Numbered from the stretch's first letter, positions 35,532 through 44,455 are shown. The stretch is 64,000 bases of DNA from Croceimicrobium sp965279135 (GCA_965279135.1 OZ257133.1:1178001-1242000), one strand, 5' to 3'. Numbers and translations are program-made. The notes: generated by a model from the sequence alone, not told the origin.

Positions 35532-37379
35532 ATGAATAACAAGCTGGATATCAATCAGATTATTGGTTTCCTTTTAATCACTGCTATTGTTCTCTATTTT
35601 ACCGTGTTTCAACCCGGTCAATCTGGTGGTGAAGAAATCAATCAATCAAGTCAGGATACCACTTCCGTAGAACAAACTGATCCTGTTCCAGATTCTAATC
35701 CCATCCTTACGGAACAAGCTCCATTAGCGGATACCACTGTTTCCGATAGTGCTGCGCGCATGGTAGCAATGAGTTTGTATGGACCTTTTGCAGAGCAGAT
35801 GCTTCGTCAAAAAGACACTGCTTTTGTCACATTAGAGAACGAATTAATTAGGCTAAAGCTTTCCACTGCTGGAGCTCAAATAGTAGAAGCTGAACTTTTA
35901 CAGTATAAAACCTACGATTCGCTTGATCTTTTTCTGATCAGCGATAACAATAGCAGCTTTGGCTTTAATCTTCAAGCGGGTCAACTGAGCAGTACTGCTG
36001 ATCTTCAATTCAGTATTGTGGATCAAGGCTCTGATTTTGTGGAGTTTGCAGCGAAAACGGACAATGGTGCTACACTAGTTTATCGTTATCATCTTCCTGC
36101 AGATAACTATCGACTCGATCTTGATATTGAGAGCCAGGGCATGAGTTCTATGTTAGCGAATGTTGATTCAAAATTGATCTTTGAACTAGAGGGAAATCGA
36201 CATGAAAAGAACCTGGATACTGAAGTTCAGAGTTCAGAAATTCAATATAGACTTATTGAAGATCAAGATGTTGAAAGCTTTAACTCAACTAGTAGGGACA
36301 CTGAGTCTAGCGAGGGAAGTTTGGATTGGATTGCTTTTCGTCAGCAGTTTTTTAACACCATAATTCAAAGTAAGGGAGAGCCTTTTGCAAACGCCGAATT
36401 AATGGTGGCCAACCTCGAAAAGGAGGGGCATACTAAATACTATGCGGCCAATATCACCTATCCGAAAAATAGTCGCGGTGATTTGGATCTTAACCTGGGA
36501 CTCTATCTGGGACCAAATAAGTTTGAAATCCTCGATTCTTATGAGGTGGGTTTTGAAGAGTTGGTTCCCTTGGGATGGGGAATCCTCAGTTGGATAAACC
36601 GTGGATTGGTCTTGAATATGTTTAATTGGCTGGAGGACTATGGGATCAGCTATGGATTGATTATCCTGATTATCGCTCTGGTTATAAAGGTTATCCTTTT
36701 CCCATTGACTTATTCTTCTTACCGCTCCATGGCTAAGATGCGGGTTTTAAAACCGGAAATTGACGCTTTAGGGGAGAAGTATGATGACCCCATGAAGAAG
36801 CAGCAAGCGACTCTGGAATTATACAACAAGGCCGGTGTCAGTCCCTTAGGTGGATGTTTACCAATGCTTTTACAGTTTCCGATTCTGATTGCTCTTTTCC
36901 GTTTCTTCCCAGCCTCTATTGAGTTACGCCAGCAGCCATTCCTTTGGGCGGATGATCTTTCGAGCTATGATTCTATCTACAACCTGCCATTTGACATCCC
37001 ATTTTACGGGGATCACGTAAGTCTGTTTACCCTTTTAATGACGGTTTCTACTCTGATCTATACCTATATGAATCAGCAGTTGACCGGTTCTGCTCAAAGC
37101 CAGCAATTCCCTCAAATGAAGTATATCATTTACCTAATGCCTATTATGTTCCTGGGGGTTTTCAATAGCTATGCTTCCGGTCTGAGTTACTACTACTTCG
37201 TGGCTAACATGATTACCTTCGGTCAGCAATTTGCCATTCGTTCCTTTATCGATGAGGATAAGATCAAAGAAAAAATTGCCAAGCGTAAAGAAGGTCCTCA
37301 AAAGGAGAATCGCCTGATGCGCCGAATGAAAGAAGTTCAGGAACAACAGAACAGACAGCAACGCAGAAGTAAAAAGTAG
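35532..37379 (+). CDS. yidC: Membrane protein insertase YidC
   Basis: Inserts and folds inner-membrane proteins, alone or with SecYEG. The 615-residue product has an N-terminal transmembrane anchor (about 8-25), a large periplasmic P1 domain (about 60-345), and the conserved C-terminal membrane core from about 360: YGLIILIIALVIKVILFPL, MKKQQATLELYNKAGVSP with GGCLPMLLQFPILIALF, and SGLSYYYFVANMITFGQQ. The C-terminal tail is basic and glutamine-rich, as expected for ribosome contact. It follows pyrG and precedes a small lipoprotein gene, in one apparent operon. Confidence 0.97.
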   Translation: MNNKLDINQIIGFLLITAIVLYFTVFQPGQSGGEEINQSSQDTTSVEQTDPVPDSNPILTEQAPLADTTVSDSAARMVAMSLYGPFAEQMLRQKDTAFVTLENELIRLKLSTAGAQIVEAELLQYKTYDSLDLFLISDNNSSFGFNLQAGQLSSTADLQFSIVDQGSDFVEFAAKTDNGATLVYRYHLPADNYRLDLDIESQGMSSMLANVDSKLIFELEGNRHEKNLDTEVQSSEIQYRLIEDQDVESFNSTSRDTESSEGSLDWIAFRQQFFNTIIQSKGEPFANAELMVANLEKEGHTKYYAANITYPKNSRGDLDLNLGLYLGPNKFEILDSYEVGFEELVPLGWGILSWINRGLVLNMFNWLEDYGISYGLIILIIALVIKVILFPLTYSSYRSMAKMRVLKPEIDALGEKYDDPMKKQQATLELYNKAGVSPLGGCLPMLLQFPILIALFRFFPASIELRQQPFLWADDLSSYDSIYNLPFDIPFYGDHVSLFTLLMTVSTLIYTYMNQQLTGSAQSQQFPQMKYIIYLMPIMFLGVFNSYASGLSYYYFVANMITFGQQFAIRSFIDEDKIKEKIAKRKEGPQKENRLMRRMKEVQEQQNRQQRRSKK

Positions 37380-37382
37380 TTC

Positions 37383-37844
37383 ATGAAACGCGCTCTAGGT
37401 CTTCTAGGTCTAATCTTTGTACTCAATTCTTGCTCGCCTTCAGTATACCGTTCCATGAAGGATGACACCAAGATGTGGCGCTTTCATTATGATGTTGGTC
37501 AATGTTTTGGTCCTTGTGCTGAATTTGAGTCAAGTATAAATTGGGAAGGGGAGTTAAGATTTTGGGGCAAGCTTAATACCCAGTTTACCGGGGATACCCT
37601 TATCAGCGGAGAAACCGCATTTAGAGATAGTCTAGTGAACCGCATAGAGCGACTCAAGTTCCTTGATTTAAAGGACTATTACGGTGATTCCCTGGTTCAG
37701 GATCTTCCACTCTATGAATTTGATCTAGTCTGGAGAGAGAAAGTTTCCTTGAAGAAAGTCCAGGCTCAGCTTGATTATCCAAAGGAGCTGCTATCCTTTA
37801 AAAAATGGCTGGACCGAGAATTGGCTCAAAGAAATTTACTCTAG
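37383..37844 (+). CDS. DUF6438-like lipoprotein
   Basis: A 153-residue predicted lipoprotein with lipobox VLNSC (C17). The mature part contains a paired-cysteine stretch, QCFGPCAEFESSINWEGEL, that resembles the DUF6438 pattern (a small domain with CxGxC followed by a short beta-hairpin). The rest is mixed and ends with a helical, charged tail. No biochemical role is known. It starts three bases after yidC and its stop is one base from the convergent metalloprotease stop. Confidence 0.65.
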   Translation: MKRALGLLGLIFVLNSCSPSVYRSMKDDTKMWRFHYDVGQCFGPCAEFESSINWEGELRFWGKLNTQFTGDTLISGETAFRDSLVNRIERLKFLDLKDYYGDSLVQDLPLYEFDLVWREKVSLKKVQAQLDYPKELLSFKKWLDRELAQRNLL

Positions 37845-37845
37845 T

Positions 37846-39609
37846 CTATTTCAACAACTTGAAGCTCGTCTCTTGACCCTTCTTATTCTGAACGCTTAGA
37901 AAGTATAAGCCAGACTTCAAAACGGGATTAATATGAGTGTGGTTGCCGCTAAGAGTACCTTCTTCAATAACTCTTCCCTGGATATCTAAAAGTTGGTAAG
38001 CAGCAAGCTCGGCATCTTCACTTTCCAAAATTAGATCTTCTCCTTTTAAGAATCCGATGGTATTGTAAAGACTGATTCCTGCGTCATTTATAACTTCCTC
38101 CAGGCTGAAGTCGGCACTTAACACATTACGTCTTACAAAGGCGGTTTTAATAATCTGGTAATTTGCCCCTCCATTCAACAGGTTATCAGCATTTATAACC
38201 ATGCGAGCGAAGTCCCTGTAGGTAGAATTGTTCTGTAGGGTGAAAAGTGCTTGTAGGATAATAGCATCTGCCACAGCATGACTGGTATTATCTAGGATTT
38301 CCTTTAAACAAGAGGCCATTAGATCAGTATGCTGATAGATGTTGGCATTGAAGCTAAGGGTTTGATAATCCTTGGTACTTGAAGCCATACGTCCAGGCCA
38401 GAAAGAGTTATGTCCATCCCAGTTAAAGACCCGATTTGCCTGATTAGGACTAAATCGTGTAGACCATGATACCGCAAAATAGTCACAAATGGCTTCTTCC
38501 ATTCCCGCTCTTTCACTAATTCGATTGGTGTTTGCTGCAGCGGCACTTACCAATGTGTGGCCGTATTCATGAATAATTACATCGGCATCTTCCGCGTCAT
38601 CAACGCCTCCTTCACCCATATAAATACGCTTTTCAGCGGGGGAGTAGTAGCTCTGATCTGAATTACTCAATGCATGCACGTCAATTGAGATCTGCGCTCC
38701 AGGTATAGACGTAAAACCAAGACTGTCAATGTATTTTTTAAAGTGGCTTAAGTGAAAGAAGGTATTCACATCCTCAAAACCATCCTGACTGCGGGTATAG
38801 TTGAAAACCGGTGTTGTGCTGGTTACAGGGGGAACATTGGGTAGGCTAAACTCATCAATTTTTAGATCCGCATTCTCCAATTTAAAAACACCATTATCAT
38901 ATGTAGCAGTGAAAGTGCGGCTGAATCGTTCACTATTAAGTTGAGTATTATCGGCGTCATTATTATCGGAATAGGCTCCGCCATAATTCACATTTGCGGT
39001 GCTTAAAGGATCCGGAAGGAAAATCATCGCAGTACAGGTAGAATCGCTGGCATATCTACGGTTATCGGCCAGATTAAATACTTCATTACCGGATACGAAG
39101 CCCTGGTAATGGGCACCTTCAGGTCCATAAAAGTCTAGGCTAAAACCGGGAAGTAGAACATTTTCAACCGCCAGAAATGCAGGTTCACTCTGCATTCTAT
39201 TACAATTCAATTCCAATCTCAGGTTGGTAGTATCAATTTCCAGAGGCTCAAAATGGCCTACTTGCTGCGGAATATCGGGATATTGAATCCATAGGTCCCC
39301 GTTGTCGAATTCATGGATAGAAAGGCCTTGAAAGCTCAGTTTATGTCCATCCAAAATCAGGTAATAGTGCTTGTGTAAGCCGGCTACACTTCTAATGCTT
39401 TTGTATTCCTCTGCTTCCCAATTGTTTTGGCTAAGTAGGTTAAGGGCAAGCTCTTCGGCATTATCACCGCTCCAATTCGAAACTCTATGATCTAACATTG
39501 GTGCCGCGGTAGTCTCCCCTTCGAAATGATGGGGATGGCTGTGAGAGTGCTTGTGCTGAGCGCTTAATGCCAGGGTGAGCAGACTGAGAAATAGGACTTT
39601 CTTAACCAT
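37846..39609 (-). CDS. Secreted zinc metalloprotease (M4/M36-like) with T9SS type A sorting domain
   Basis: A 587-residue extracellular protein. A short signal peptide (MVKKVLFLSLLTLALSAQ) leads to a histidine-rich start (KHSHSHPHHF), a propeptide-like region and the catalytic domain. The zinc site is HEYGH with H347 and H351 as ligands and E348 as the base. The third ligand is probably E372 in MEEAICDYF, where fungalysins have a comparable ExxxD motif. The C-terminal domain, about 510-587, ends in GLYFLSVQNKKGQETSFKLLK, a T9SS type A sorting signal. It is the last gene of a four-gene operon with ribD, unusual company for an exported protease. Confidence 0.85.
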   Translation of the reverse strand: MVKKVLFLSLLTLALSAQHKHSHSHPHHFEGETTAAPMLDHRVSNWSGDNAEELALNLLSQNNWEAEEYKSIRSVAGLHKHYYLILDGHKLSFQGLSIHEFDNGDLWIQYPDIPQQVGHFEPLEIDTTNLRLELNCNRMQSEPAFLAVENVLLPGFSLDFYGPEGAHYQGFVSGNEVFNLADNRRYASDSTCTAMIFLPDPLSTANVNYGGAYSDNNDADNTQLNSERFSRTFTATYDNGVFKLENADLKIDEFSLPNVPPVTSTTPVFNYTRSQDGFEDVNTFFHLSHFKKYIDSLGFTSIPGAQISIDVHALSNSDQSYYSPAEKRIYMGEGGVDDAEDADVIIHEYGHTLVSAAAANTNRISERAGMEEAICDYFAVSWSTRFSPNQANRVFNWDGHNSFWPGRMASSTKDYQTLSFNANIYQHTDLMASCLKEILDNTSHAVADAIILQALFTLQNNSTYRDFARMVINADNLLNGGANYQIIKTAFVRRNVLSADFSLEEVINDAGISLYNTIGFLKGEDLILESEDAELAAYQLLDIQGRVIEEGTLSGNHTHINPVLKSGLYFLSVQNKKGQETSFKLLK

Positions 39610-40231
39610 TTGCTTTTAGTTCTTTAATCTTTATTTGGTACAGGTCTTTAAGCTGTATTAAAGCCTGTTCACTTTTTGATTTCCGCACTTTTAACATATA
39701 ACCTGCATCCTCAGCCATAGTTTCCTCCACAATCTCAAAATAGCTTTGTGGTAAAACCCGCATCACTTCATCCATGGCTGAATATGGAAAACGCAATTCA
39801 TATTGATCATATAAATATACGTCCCTTATTCTTGCTTTTTTCAAGGCTTCTTCGGCAGCAGTTCTATAGGCGTTTATGAGTCCACCAACACCAAGCTTAG
39901 TTCCACCAAAATACCTTATCACAATTACTGCAACATCCCAGAAACCCTGAGACTGAATCGCATTAAATATTGGCGTTCCAGCGGAATGGGCGGGTTCCCC
40001 GTCATCATTAAAACGCCATTGAGGGCTTTGCGGTTGGCAACGATAAGCATAACAGTGATGTCGGGCGTCATAGTATTGTTTACGTATTTCCTCCAGGAAA
40101 AGAGGAAAGTCCTGTTCATCCCTTATAGGTTTGGCAATGGCAATAAACTTCGATCCACGATCTTTGAATAATGCCTCAGAGCTCGCCTCTATTGTTTGGT
40201 AGTGATCTGATTTAAGAGGCTCTTGAATCAT
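39602..40231 (-). CDS. YigZ/IMPACT family protein
   Basis: A 209-residue protein of the YigZ/UPF0029 family. The N-terminal IMPACT domain (about 1-125) shows SKFIAIAKP, DDGEPAHSAGTPIFNAI and VIVIRYFGGTKLGVGGLINAY. The C-terminal DUF1949 ferredoxin-like domain completes the usual length. Eukaryotic IMPACT relatives regulate the GCN2 kinase; bacterial members have no settled function. The start overlaps the upstream transporter gene by four bases and its own 3' end overlaps the metalloprotease start by eight. Confidence 0.92.
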   Translation of the reverse strand: MIQEPLKSDHYQTIEASSEALFKDRGSKFIAIAKPIRDEQDFPLFLEEIRKQYYDARHHCYAYRCQPQSPQWRFNDDGEPAHSAGTPIFNAIQSQGFWDVAVIVIRYFGGTKLGVGGLINAYRTAAEEALKKARIRDVYLYDQYELRFPYSAMDEVMRVLPQSYFEIVEETMAEDAGYMLKVRKSKSEQALIQLKDLYQIKIKELKANG

Positions 40232-41094
40232 AGAGCCAAAGCTATCAAAAGGATAGAGACCATTGCGAGCAGAATGCCACCCAGATTGATTCGGCTGAGC
40301 TTTTCATGATAGAAGAAATAGCCTAAGAGTGCACTAAAGAATACCACCCCTACATTGTTTAACGCAAAAATGCTGGAGCTTTCTAGTCCTTCCATACTCA
40401 AGGCCCTGAGCAGGAAGTAGATGCTTCCGTAATTGGGAATCCCGAGTAAGATTCCTCCCCAAATTGATTTCAATACAAAGCTTTTGCCTTGAAAGACTAC
40501 CTGATATAAAACCAGTATAAGTCCAAAAACTGCGGCACAACCAAATATGCTCGAAGCAAACCAGGCTTGATCTGCCGCGGGAACCAACTCAGCTTCATTG
40601 TATTTTAAAAAGGCATCCAAGAAACCAGAGCCGATAAAAAGGATAATAGGAAACCAGAACGCTGCCGGAGAAGATTTCATTTTCTGAGGCTGGTAGGTGG
40701 TCATATAAACCGCTACCAATGCCATGCTAATTCCAATGATTTTTACAAGGCCGGCAGATTCTCCAAAATAGAGGATTCCAAAGCTTACCGGCACGATTAC
40801 GGCCATTTTCACCGCTACGGATACCGTTGCCATCCCATAGTTTTGGCTAACCCATGCCATTAAGCGAAAAAGGCTTATAAAGAGTAAACCCAGAATAAGC
40901 ACAGAGCTAAACCATTCTTGCTCCGGCACTTTAAAGGGACTTTGCCCATCTTGGGCTTGAATTTGCCCGATGCTAAAGGCAATGAAGTAGTTAATCAGGA
41001 TCGCCTGCAGGTTATCAATTTCAAAGCGCTTAAAAAGCTTGAAAACCATAAAAATGAGCACGGAACAACCGATACTAAGCAGTAACCAAATCAT
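40228..41094 (-). CDS. EamA-like (DMT superfamily) transporter
   Basis: A 288-residue integral membrane protein with about ten hydrophobic helices arranged as two EamA-type halves. The second half contains GIPNYGSIYFLLRALSMEG and LSRINLGGILLAMVSILLIAL. DMT transporters export or exchange metabolites; the substrate is not visible. Overlap of four bases with ribD upstream and with the YigZ gene downstream indicates one operon. A link to riboflavin or a precursor is possible from the context but unproven. Confidence 0.85.
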   Translation of the reverse strand: MIWLLLSIGCSVLIFMVFKLFKRFEIDNLQAILINYFIAFSIGQIQAQDGQSPFKVPEQEWFSSVLILGLLFISLFRLMAWVSQNYGMATVSVAVKMAVIVPVSFGILYFGESAGLVKIIGISMALVAVYMTTYQPQKMKSSPAAFWFPIILFIGSGFLDAFLKYNEAELVPAADQAWFASSIFGCAAVFGLILVLYQVVFQGKSFVLKSIWGGILLGIPNYGSIYFLLRALSMEGLESSSIFALNNVGVVFFSALLGYFFYHEKLSRINLGGILLAMVSILLIALAL

Positions 41095-42116
41095 GTATTG
41101 CGATAATGAATTAGACTATCCTTACCTAAACTTAGTATTTCCCCGGGCTCTTTATGGATGAGGGGCGCCTTCAAACCTGTTCCAAGTTTGTTTTCTGATT
41201 TGATGGTCCAGGCTTCATCCCATAGCAGACTATCTATAAAGGACTGCAGGGTTTTTTGACCACCTTCCACTAAAACACTTTGGACATCCTCTTCATAAAG
41301 TTGATGCAAGATGTCTTCCAAAATCGGACGTTCATGACTCAGCGGTCGATCACATTCATTTTTAGGTTTGAGGGTAAAGCGGCGATAAAAACTATCCCTG
41401 AATACTTTGTGATCTCCTGATAACCGGCCTTCCGGGTCGATTATAACCCTTAAGGGGTTCTTTCCTTTAAAAGCTCGGCAATCTAAACCTGGATCATCAA
41501 TTTCCACCGTTTTTCGTCCTACCAAAATGGCAGTGTTTTCTGCTCTTAATCGATGACTAAAACTTTGACTTTCAGGATGGGAAATCCATTGCACGCCTTT
41601 TTGGTTCTCAGATCGATCCGGGTCCATAATTCCATCCGCGCTTTCTGCCCATTTCAAGGTGATATAGGGTCTCTTATCGCGATGATAGGTAAAGAAGCGC
41701 CGGTTTAGTTCCTGGGCTTCTTGTTCCAATATCCCCTCGTGAACCTTAATTCCGGCATTTTTAAGCTTGGCAATTCCTTTCCCGTTGACCTCGGCGTTGT
41801 AATCTCTTGTTGCAACAAAGACTTCCGGAATTTCACTTCTGATGATCAGGTCTGAGCAAGGTGGGGTGCGGCCAAAGTGGGAGCAGGGTTCCAGGCTTAC
41901 GTATAATTGAGATGTTTTAAGTACCTCGAAGTCTTTTACCTGGTTTATTGCGGCTACTTCCGCATGTGGTCCTCCTGCATGATGATGAAAGCCTTCTGCA
42001 ATTATTTGGTCATTGTGAACGATTACGCATCCCACCAGTGGATTTGGGGCAGCGGTATATCTACCCATCAATGCCAAATCAAGGCAGCGCCTCATATAGC
42101 TTTCCACTTTGTTCAC
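41091..42116 (-). CDS. ribD: Bifunctional riboflavin biosynthesis deaminase/reductase RibD
   Basis: Catalyses deamination and then side-chain reduction of the pyrimidine intermediate of riboflavin synthesis. The 341-residue product has the zinc deaminase domain first (PNPLVGCVIV, then HAEVAAI with its ligand histidine and catalytic glutamate, and PCSHFGRTPPC with two ligand cysteines). The reductase domain starts at about 148 (RPYITLKWAESADGIM, ILVGRKTVEIDDPGL, LVEGGQKTL). The start is a GTG at 42116; an ATG seven codons later would cut into the conserved N-terminus. No FMN riboswitch is visible upstream, and the -7 box ends only four bases from the GTG. Confidence 0.93.
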   Translation of the reverse strand: MNKVESYMRRCLDLALMGRYTAAPNPLVGCVIVHNDQIIAEGFHHHAGGPHAEVAAINQVKDFEVLKTSQLYVSLEPCSHFGRTPPCSDLIIRSEIPEVFVATRDYNAEVNGKGIAKLKNAGIKVHEGILEQEAQELNRRFFTYHRDKRPYITLKWAESADGIMDPDRSENQKGVQWISHPESQSFSHRLRAENTAILVGRKTVEIDDPGLDCRAFKGKNPLRVIIDPEGRLSGDHKVFRDSFYRRFTLKPKNECDRPLSHERPILEDILHQLYEEDVQSVLVEGGQKTLQSFIDSLLWDEAWTIKSENKLGTGLKAPLIHKEPGEILSLGKDSLIHYRNT

Positions 42117-42120
42117 TGCG

Positions 42121-42128
42121 CAAAACTA
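42121..42128 (-). promoter_or_regulatory. -7 promoter element abutting the ribD start
   Basis: TAGTTTTG on the minus strand, four bases before the GTG start. The predicted transcript would start at or just inside the start codon, implying a leaderless mRNA or use of the ATG seven codons downstream. Confidence 0.45.
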
Positions 42129-42181
42129 CAATTGTCAGATTAGCTTTAGCAATCCACATCCTGAATTCATAAATTAGCTCT

Positions 42182-42721
42182 ATGAGTCAACCCAGCCTTA
42201 ATGAATACCAATTACGACCGCGATATAAGTTTAGTAATCATCGGTCTGTAGCGGATTTGAGACAATCTTTACGTAATGCTCTGGATCATGAAGCGGATAA
42301 ATGGCCCTTGCGTTTTAAGGACACTCATGGTCACTTGATATTCTCCTACAAGAAACCACATAAACATACCTGGTCGCCTGAAATGGATTTAAACATGGAA
42401 GCTAATGAAGAAGGGCAGACCACCATTCGTGTACTTATCGGACCGGCGGCAGGGGTGTGGACCTTCTTTATGTTTCTCTATACTATTTGCGGATTGCTTT
42501 TAATCGGGGGTTTTGTATTGAGTTATTCCCAGTTTGTGCTGGAAAAAACAATCTGGGGTTTCTGGTTACTCCCAATTTCTGCGGTTGGTGCAATTGCGAT
42601 CTATTTGGCTGGACTGTATGGAAAAAGCAAGGCCATCCCTCAAATGATCTTCTTAAAGAAATTCTTTGATGCCGCATTACCGAATAGTGTATTGATAGAA
42701 GGTGATTTAAGGAAGGTATAG
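42182..42721 (+). CDS. Hypothetical membrane protein, two transmembrane segments
   Basis: A 179-residue protein I cannot assign to a family. The N-terminal 90 residues are soluble with a SNHRSVADLRQSLRNALDHE segment, as in proteins with a small alpha/beta domain of the SRPBCC or similar kind. Two hydrophobic segments follow at about 90-115 (GVWTFFMFLYTICGLLLIGG) and 122-148 (WGFWLLPISAVGAIAIYLAG), and the tail is short. It is divergent from ribD, with only 65 bases between the starts. Codon use looks like its neighbours. Confidence 0.55.
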   Translation: MSQPSLNEYQLRPRYKFSNHRSVADLRQSLRNALDHEADKWPLRFKDTHGHLIFSYKKPHKHTWSPEMDLNMEANEEGQTTIRVLIGPAAGVWTFFMFLYTICGLLLIGGFVLSYSQFVLEKTIWGFWLLPISAVGAIAIYLAGLYGKSKAIPQMIFLKKFFDAALPNSVLIEGDLRKV

Positions 42722-43036
42722 CTCCAGACTAATAGTTGAGAGGAGACTAGAGATAGCAAGGCTCACAAATTGAAGGCTTTGAATTTTATAGCAAGCGAGT
42801 AGGGGAATTCAATTTAGCCTTGAAGGTGCTGAAAGGATTTCATGCAACTCATCAGGCATTCGCATCATTATTTAAATACAACAACATCACAAACCCCGCT
42901 TTTAAGCAAAACCAAAACTTTGGGTAAAAATTATTAACGCGAGATTTAGGTGATTAAGGGATAAATCAAGCATTGTGTATTTATACAGACATTAGGGCCA
43001 ATGACAAAACATATCCAATAGGTAATACGAAAAATT
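42722..43036. other. Gene-free stretch with a start-less open frame
   Basis: No promoter or RNA is recognised. One plus-strand frame (42757-42927) is open for 56 codons and reads like protein (it includes LKVLKGFHATHQAFASLFKY and ends NPAFKQNQNFG) but has a stop just upstream and no ATG. It may be a gene remnant or a dispersed repeat. AT content rises towards 43036. Confidence 0.3.
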
Positions 43037-43723
43037 ATGTACGAGAGAATCTTTCAAATTGACCAGTTAGAATGGCTAGAAGTACAAGAAATATTAGATA
43101 AGCATCAGATTCCTTTCACACTTATTAATTCCAAGGAGGATTCGGTATTCCCCGTTTTAAATGCACGTGAATCCATTATCCAATTTGGAATTCCTGATAA
43201 GTATAGTTCTAAATTTTACCGACTAATCAATAAGGACTACCCGTCCGTGATCGTGGTACAAAATGAAAGCTCGTCCAAATCTAGAAGTAAACGATATTCA
43301 ACACTATTTGCGCTTTATGGGATCATAATGACTTTGCTTTTCTTTAGGTATTATTATATATCAGAAAGGGGCTCTATCGATAAGAATTATACATATACGT
43401 GGAGTTATAGTAATCAAATCATGTACGCTGTACATAAAGGCAGAGACCATGTGGAGGATATATACTATGATAAGAACTATGATAACAATTTTGAAAAAGT
43501 AGAAAGCTACTTTAATGAGACAAGGATATCAGAATCATTTGACAATAACGAGGACGGCTTTTTTGAAGAAGTAAAACTGTATGACCTTGCTGGCCGGCCC
43601 TCTGGGGGTTATTTTGATACAAATAAGGACGGCCTTTTTGACAGAATGAAAATAGTTCTGGAAAACAATGAGGAACTGCTGCTGGTAGACTCAAATAATA
43701 ATGGACGTTACGAATTAAAATAA
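43037..43723 (+). CDS. Hypothetical membrane protein with calcium-loop-like repeats
   Basis: A 228-residue protein of unknown function. The N-terminal 75 residues (FQIDQLEWLEVQEILDKHQI) resemble small DUF2007-type signal-transducing domains that precede a membrane segment. One transmembrane helix lies at about 93-110. The C-terminal half has three acidic loops spaced about 25 residues apart, DNNEDGFFEE, DTNKDGLFDR and DSNNNGRYE, like the DxNxDG loops of EF-hand or thrombospondin type 3 repeats, so calcium binding is likely. The gene is AT-rich compared with its neighbours and sits in a stretch of orphan genes next to tRNA-Met. Confidence 0.55.
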   Translation: MYERIFQIDQLEWLEVQEILDKHQIPFTLINSKEDSVFPVLNARESIIQFGIPDKYSSKFYRLINKDYPSVIVVQNESSSKSRSKRYSTLFALYGIIMTLLFFRYYYISERGSIDKNYTYTWSYSNQIMYAVHKGRDHVEDIYYDKNYDNNFEKVESYFNETRISESFDNNEDGFFEEVKLYDLAGRPSGGYFDTNKDGLFDRMKIVLENNEELLLVDSNNNGRYELK

Positions 43724-43750
43724 ATAACGGTCCTTGCGGCAAGTAAAGAA

Positions 43751-44374
43751 ATGACGCGACAATTAAAATATCTAATAGCACTGCTAGCAATTTGGTCCTG
43801 TAGTCAATCTACCCACGAAAAGGAGATAGCAAAACAACCAAAACAAATAGAACTTGAATCACCTAATAATGAGCCCTCAGAAAACTTGATCTTCAACTAT
43901 CAAGAGTTTGAAATAAAAAACGGACAACTTGGACAAATAAAAGTCGGAATGACAATTTCGGAAGCGGAACAAAACTTCAAGGGACTCAGAAACGAAGTTG
44001 GACAAGCTACAAGTTTTGGCTATGGGGGTGGTAGTCCAGCTTATCTGTACTACGATCAAGAAATTTTAGTGTTTGGACTCATCCCTGCACTTAACACGGA
44101 TACGGTTTTGTTGATCATCGCAGCTTCATCAGAATTAATAACAACTTCCGGACTTAACCCGAAGTCGACTGTGAAAGATATTTCAAAACAATATTTAGGT
44201 ATTAAAGTCAACCAAGATCTAATCAATGGATGGGAATACATTTCCGATACAAGCAATAATTGGGACTTTGTATTTATGACAGATGACGAATTGGTTGGAG
44301 ATTATCCTGAACTAGAAGTTCCTTCCGAACTAATGAATATGGACATTAAAGCTGATTGGATAATAATTAAGTAA
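43751..44374 (+). CDS. Hypothetical lipoprotein
   Basis: A 207-residue predicted lipoprotein with lipobox AIWSC (C17). The mature protein begins with a lysine-, glutamine- and asparagine-rich linker (to about 50), then a compact domain with the segment GQLGQIKVGMTISEAEQNFKG cut here as 'IKVGMTISEAEQ', an arrangement like small BamE/SmpA-type lipoprotein folds. The similarity is only in the 'G-M-T-x-x-E' turn and is weak. The gene is AT-rich. It lies 27 bases after the calcium-loop protein gene, so both may form one transcription unit. Confidence 0.5.
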   Translation: MTRQLKYLIALLAIWSCSQSTHEKEIAKQPKQIELESPNNEPSENLIFNYQEFEIKNGQLGQIKVGMTISEAEQNFKGLRNEVGQATSFGYGGGSPAYLYYDQEILVFGLIPALNTDTVLLIIAASSELITTSGLNPKSTVKDISKQYLGIKVNQDLINGWEYISDTSNNWDFVFMTDDELVGDYPELEVPSELMNMDIKADWIIIK

Positions 44375-44387
44375 AAAGACCTGGCAC

Positions 44388-44441
44388 TAGAGAGGACGGG
44401 TTTGAACCCTTGTCCGCCTTTGGTGGATATGAATTCTCCGC
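44388..44441 (-). pseudogene. Decayed 3' half of a tRNA-Met
   Basis: On the plus strand TAGAGAGGACGGGTTTGAACCC (44388-44409, two short gaps) closely follows the 3' end and T-arm of the intact tRNA-Met at 44493-44515, and TATGAATTC further on recalls its anticodon region. The D-arm and 5' acceptor strand are absent, so it cannot be a working tRNA. It lies about 105 bases from the intact gene. Confidence 0.6.
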
Positions 44442-44455
44442 TGTTTTATGGACAC

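Noticed and set aside
42117..42181. FMN riboswitch upstream of ribD
   Set aside because: The conserved RFN element is absent; only 65 bases separate ribD from the divergent gene and the ribD promoter leaves no leader.
44388..44441. Second functional tRNA next to tRNA-Met
   Set aside because: Only the T-arm and 3' acceptor strand resemble a tRNA; the D-arm and 5' half are absent.
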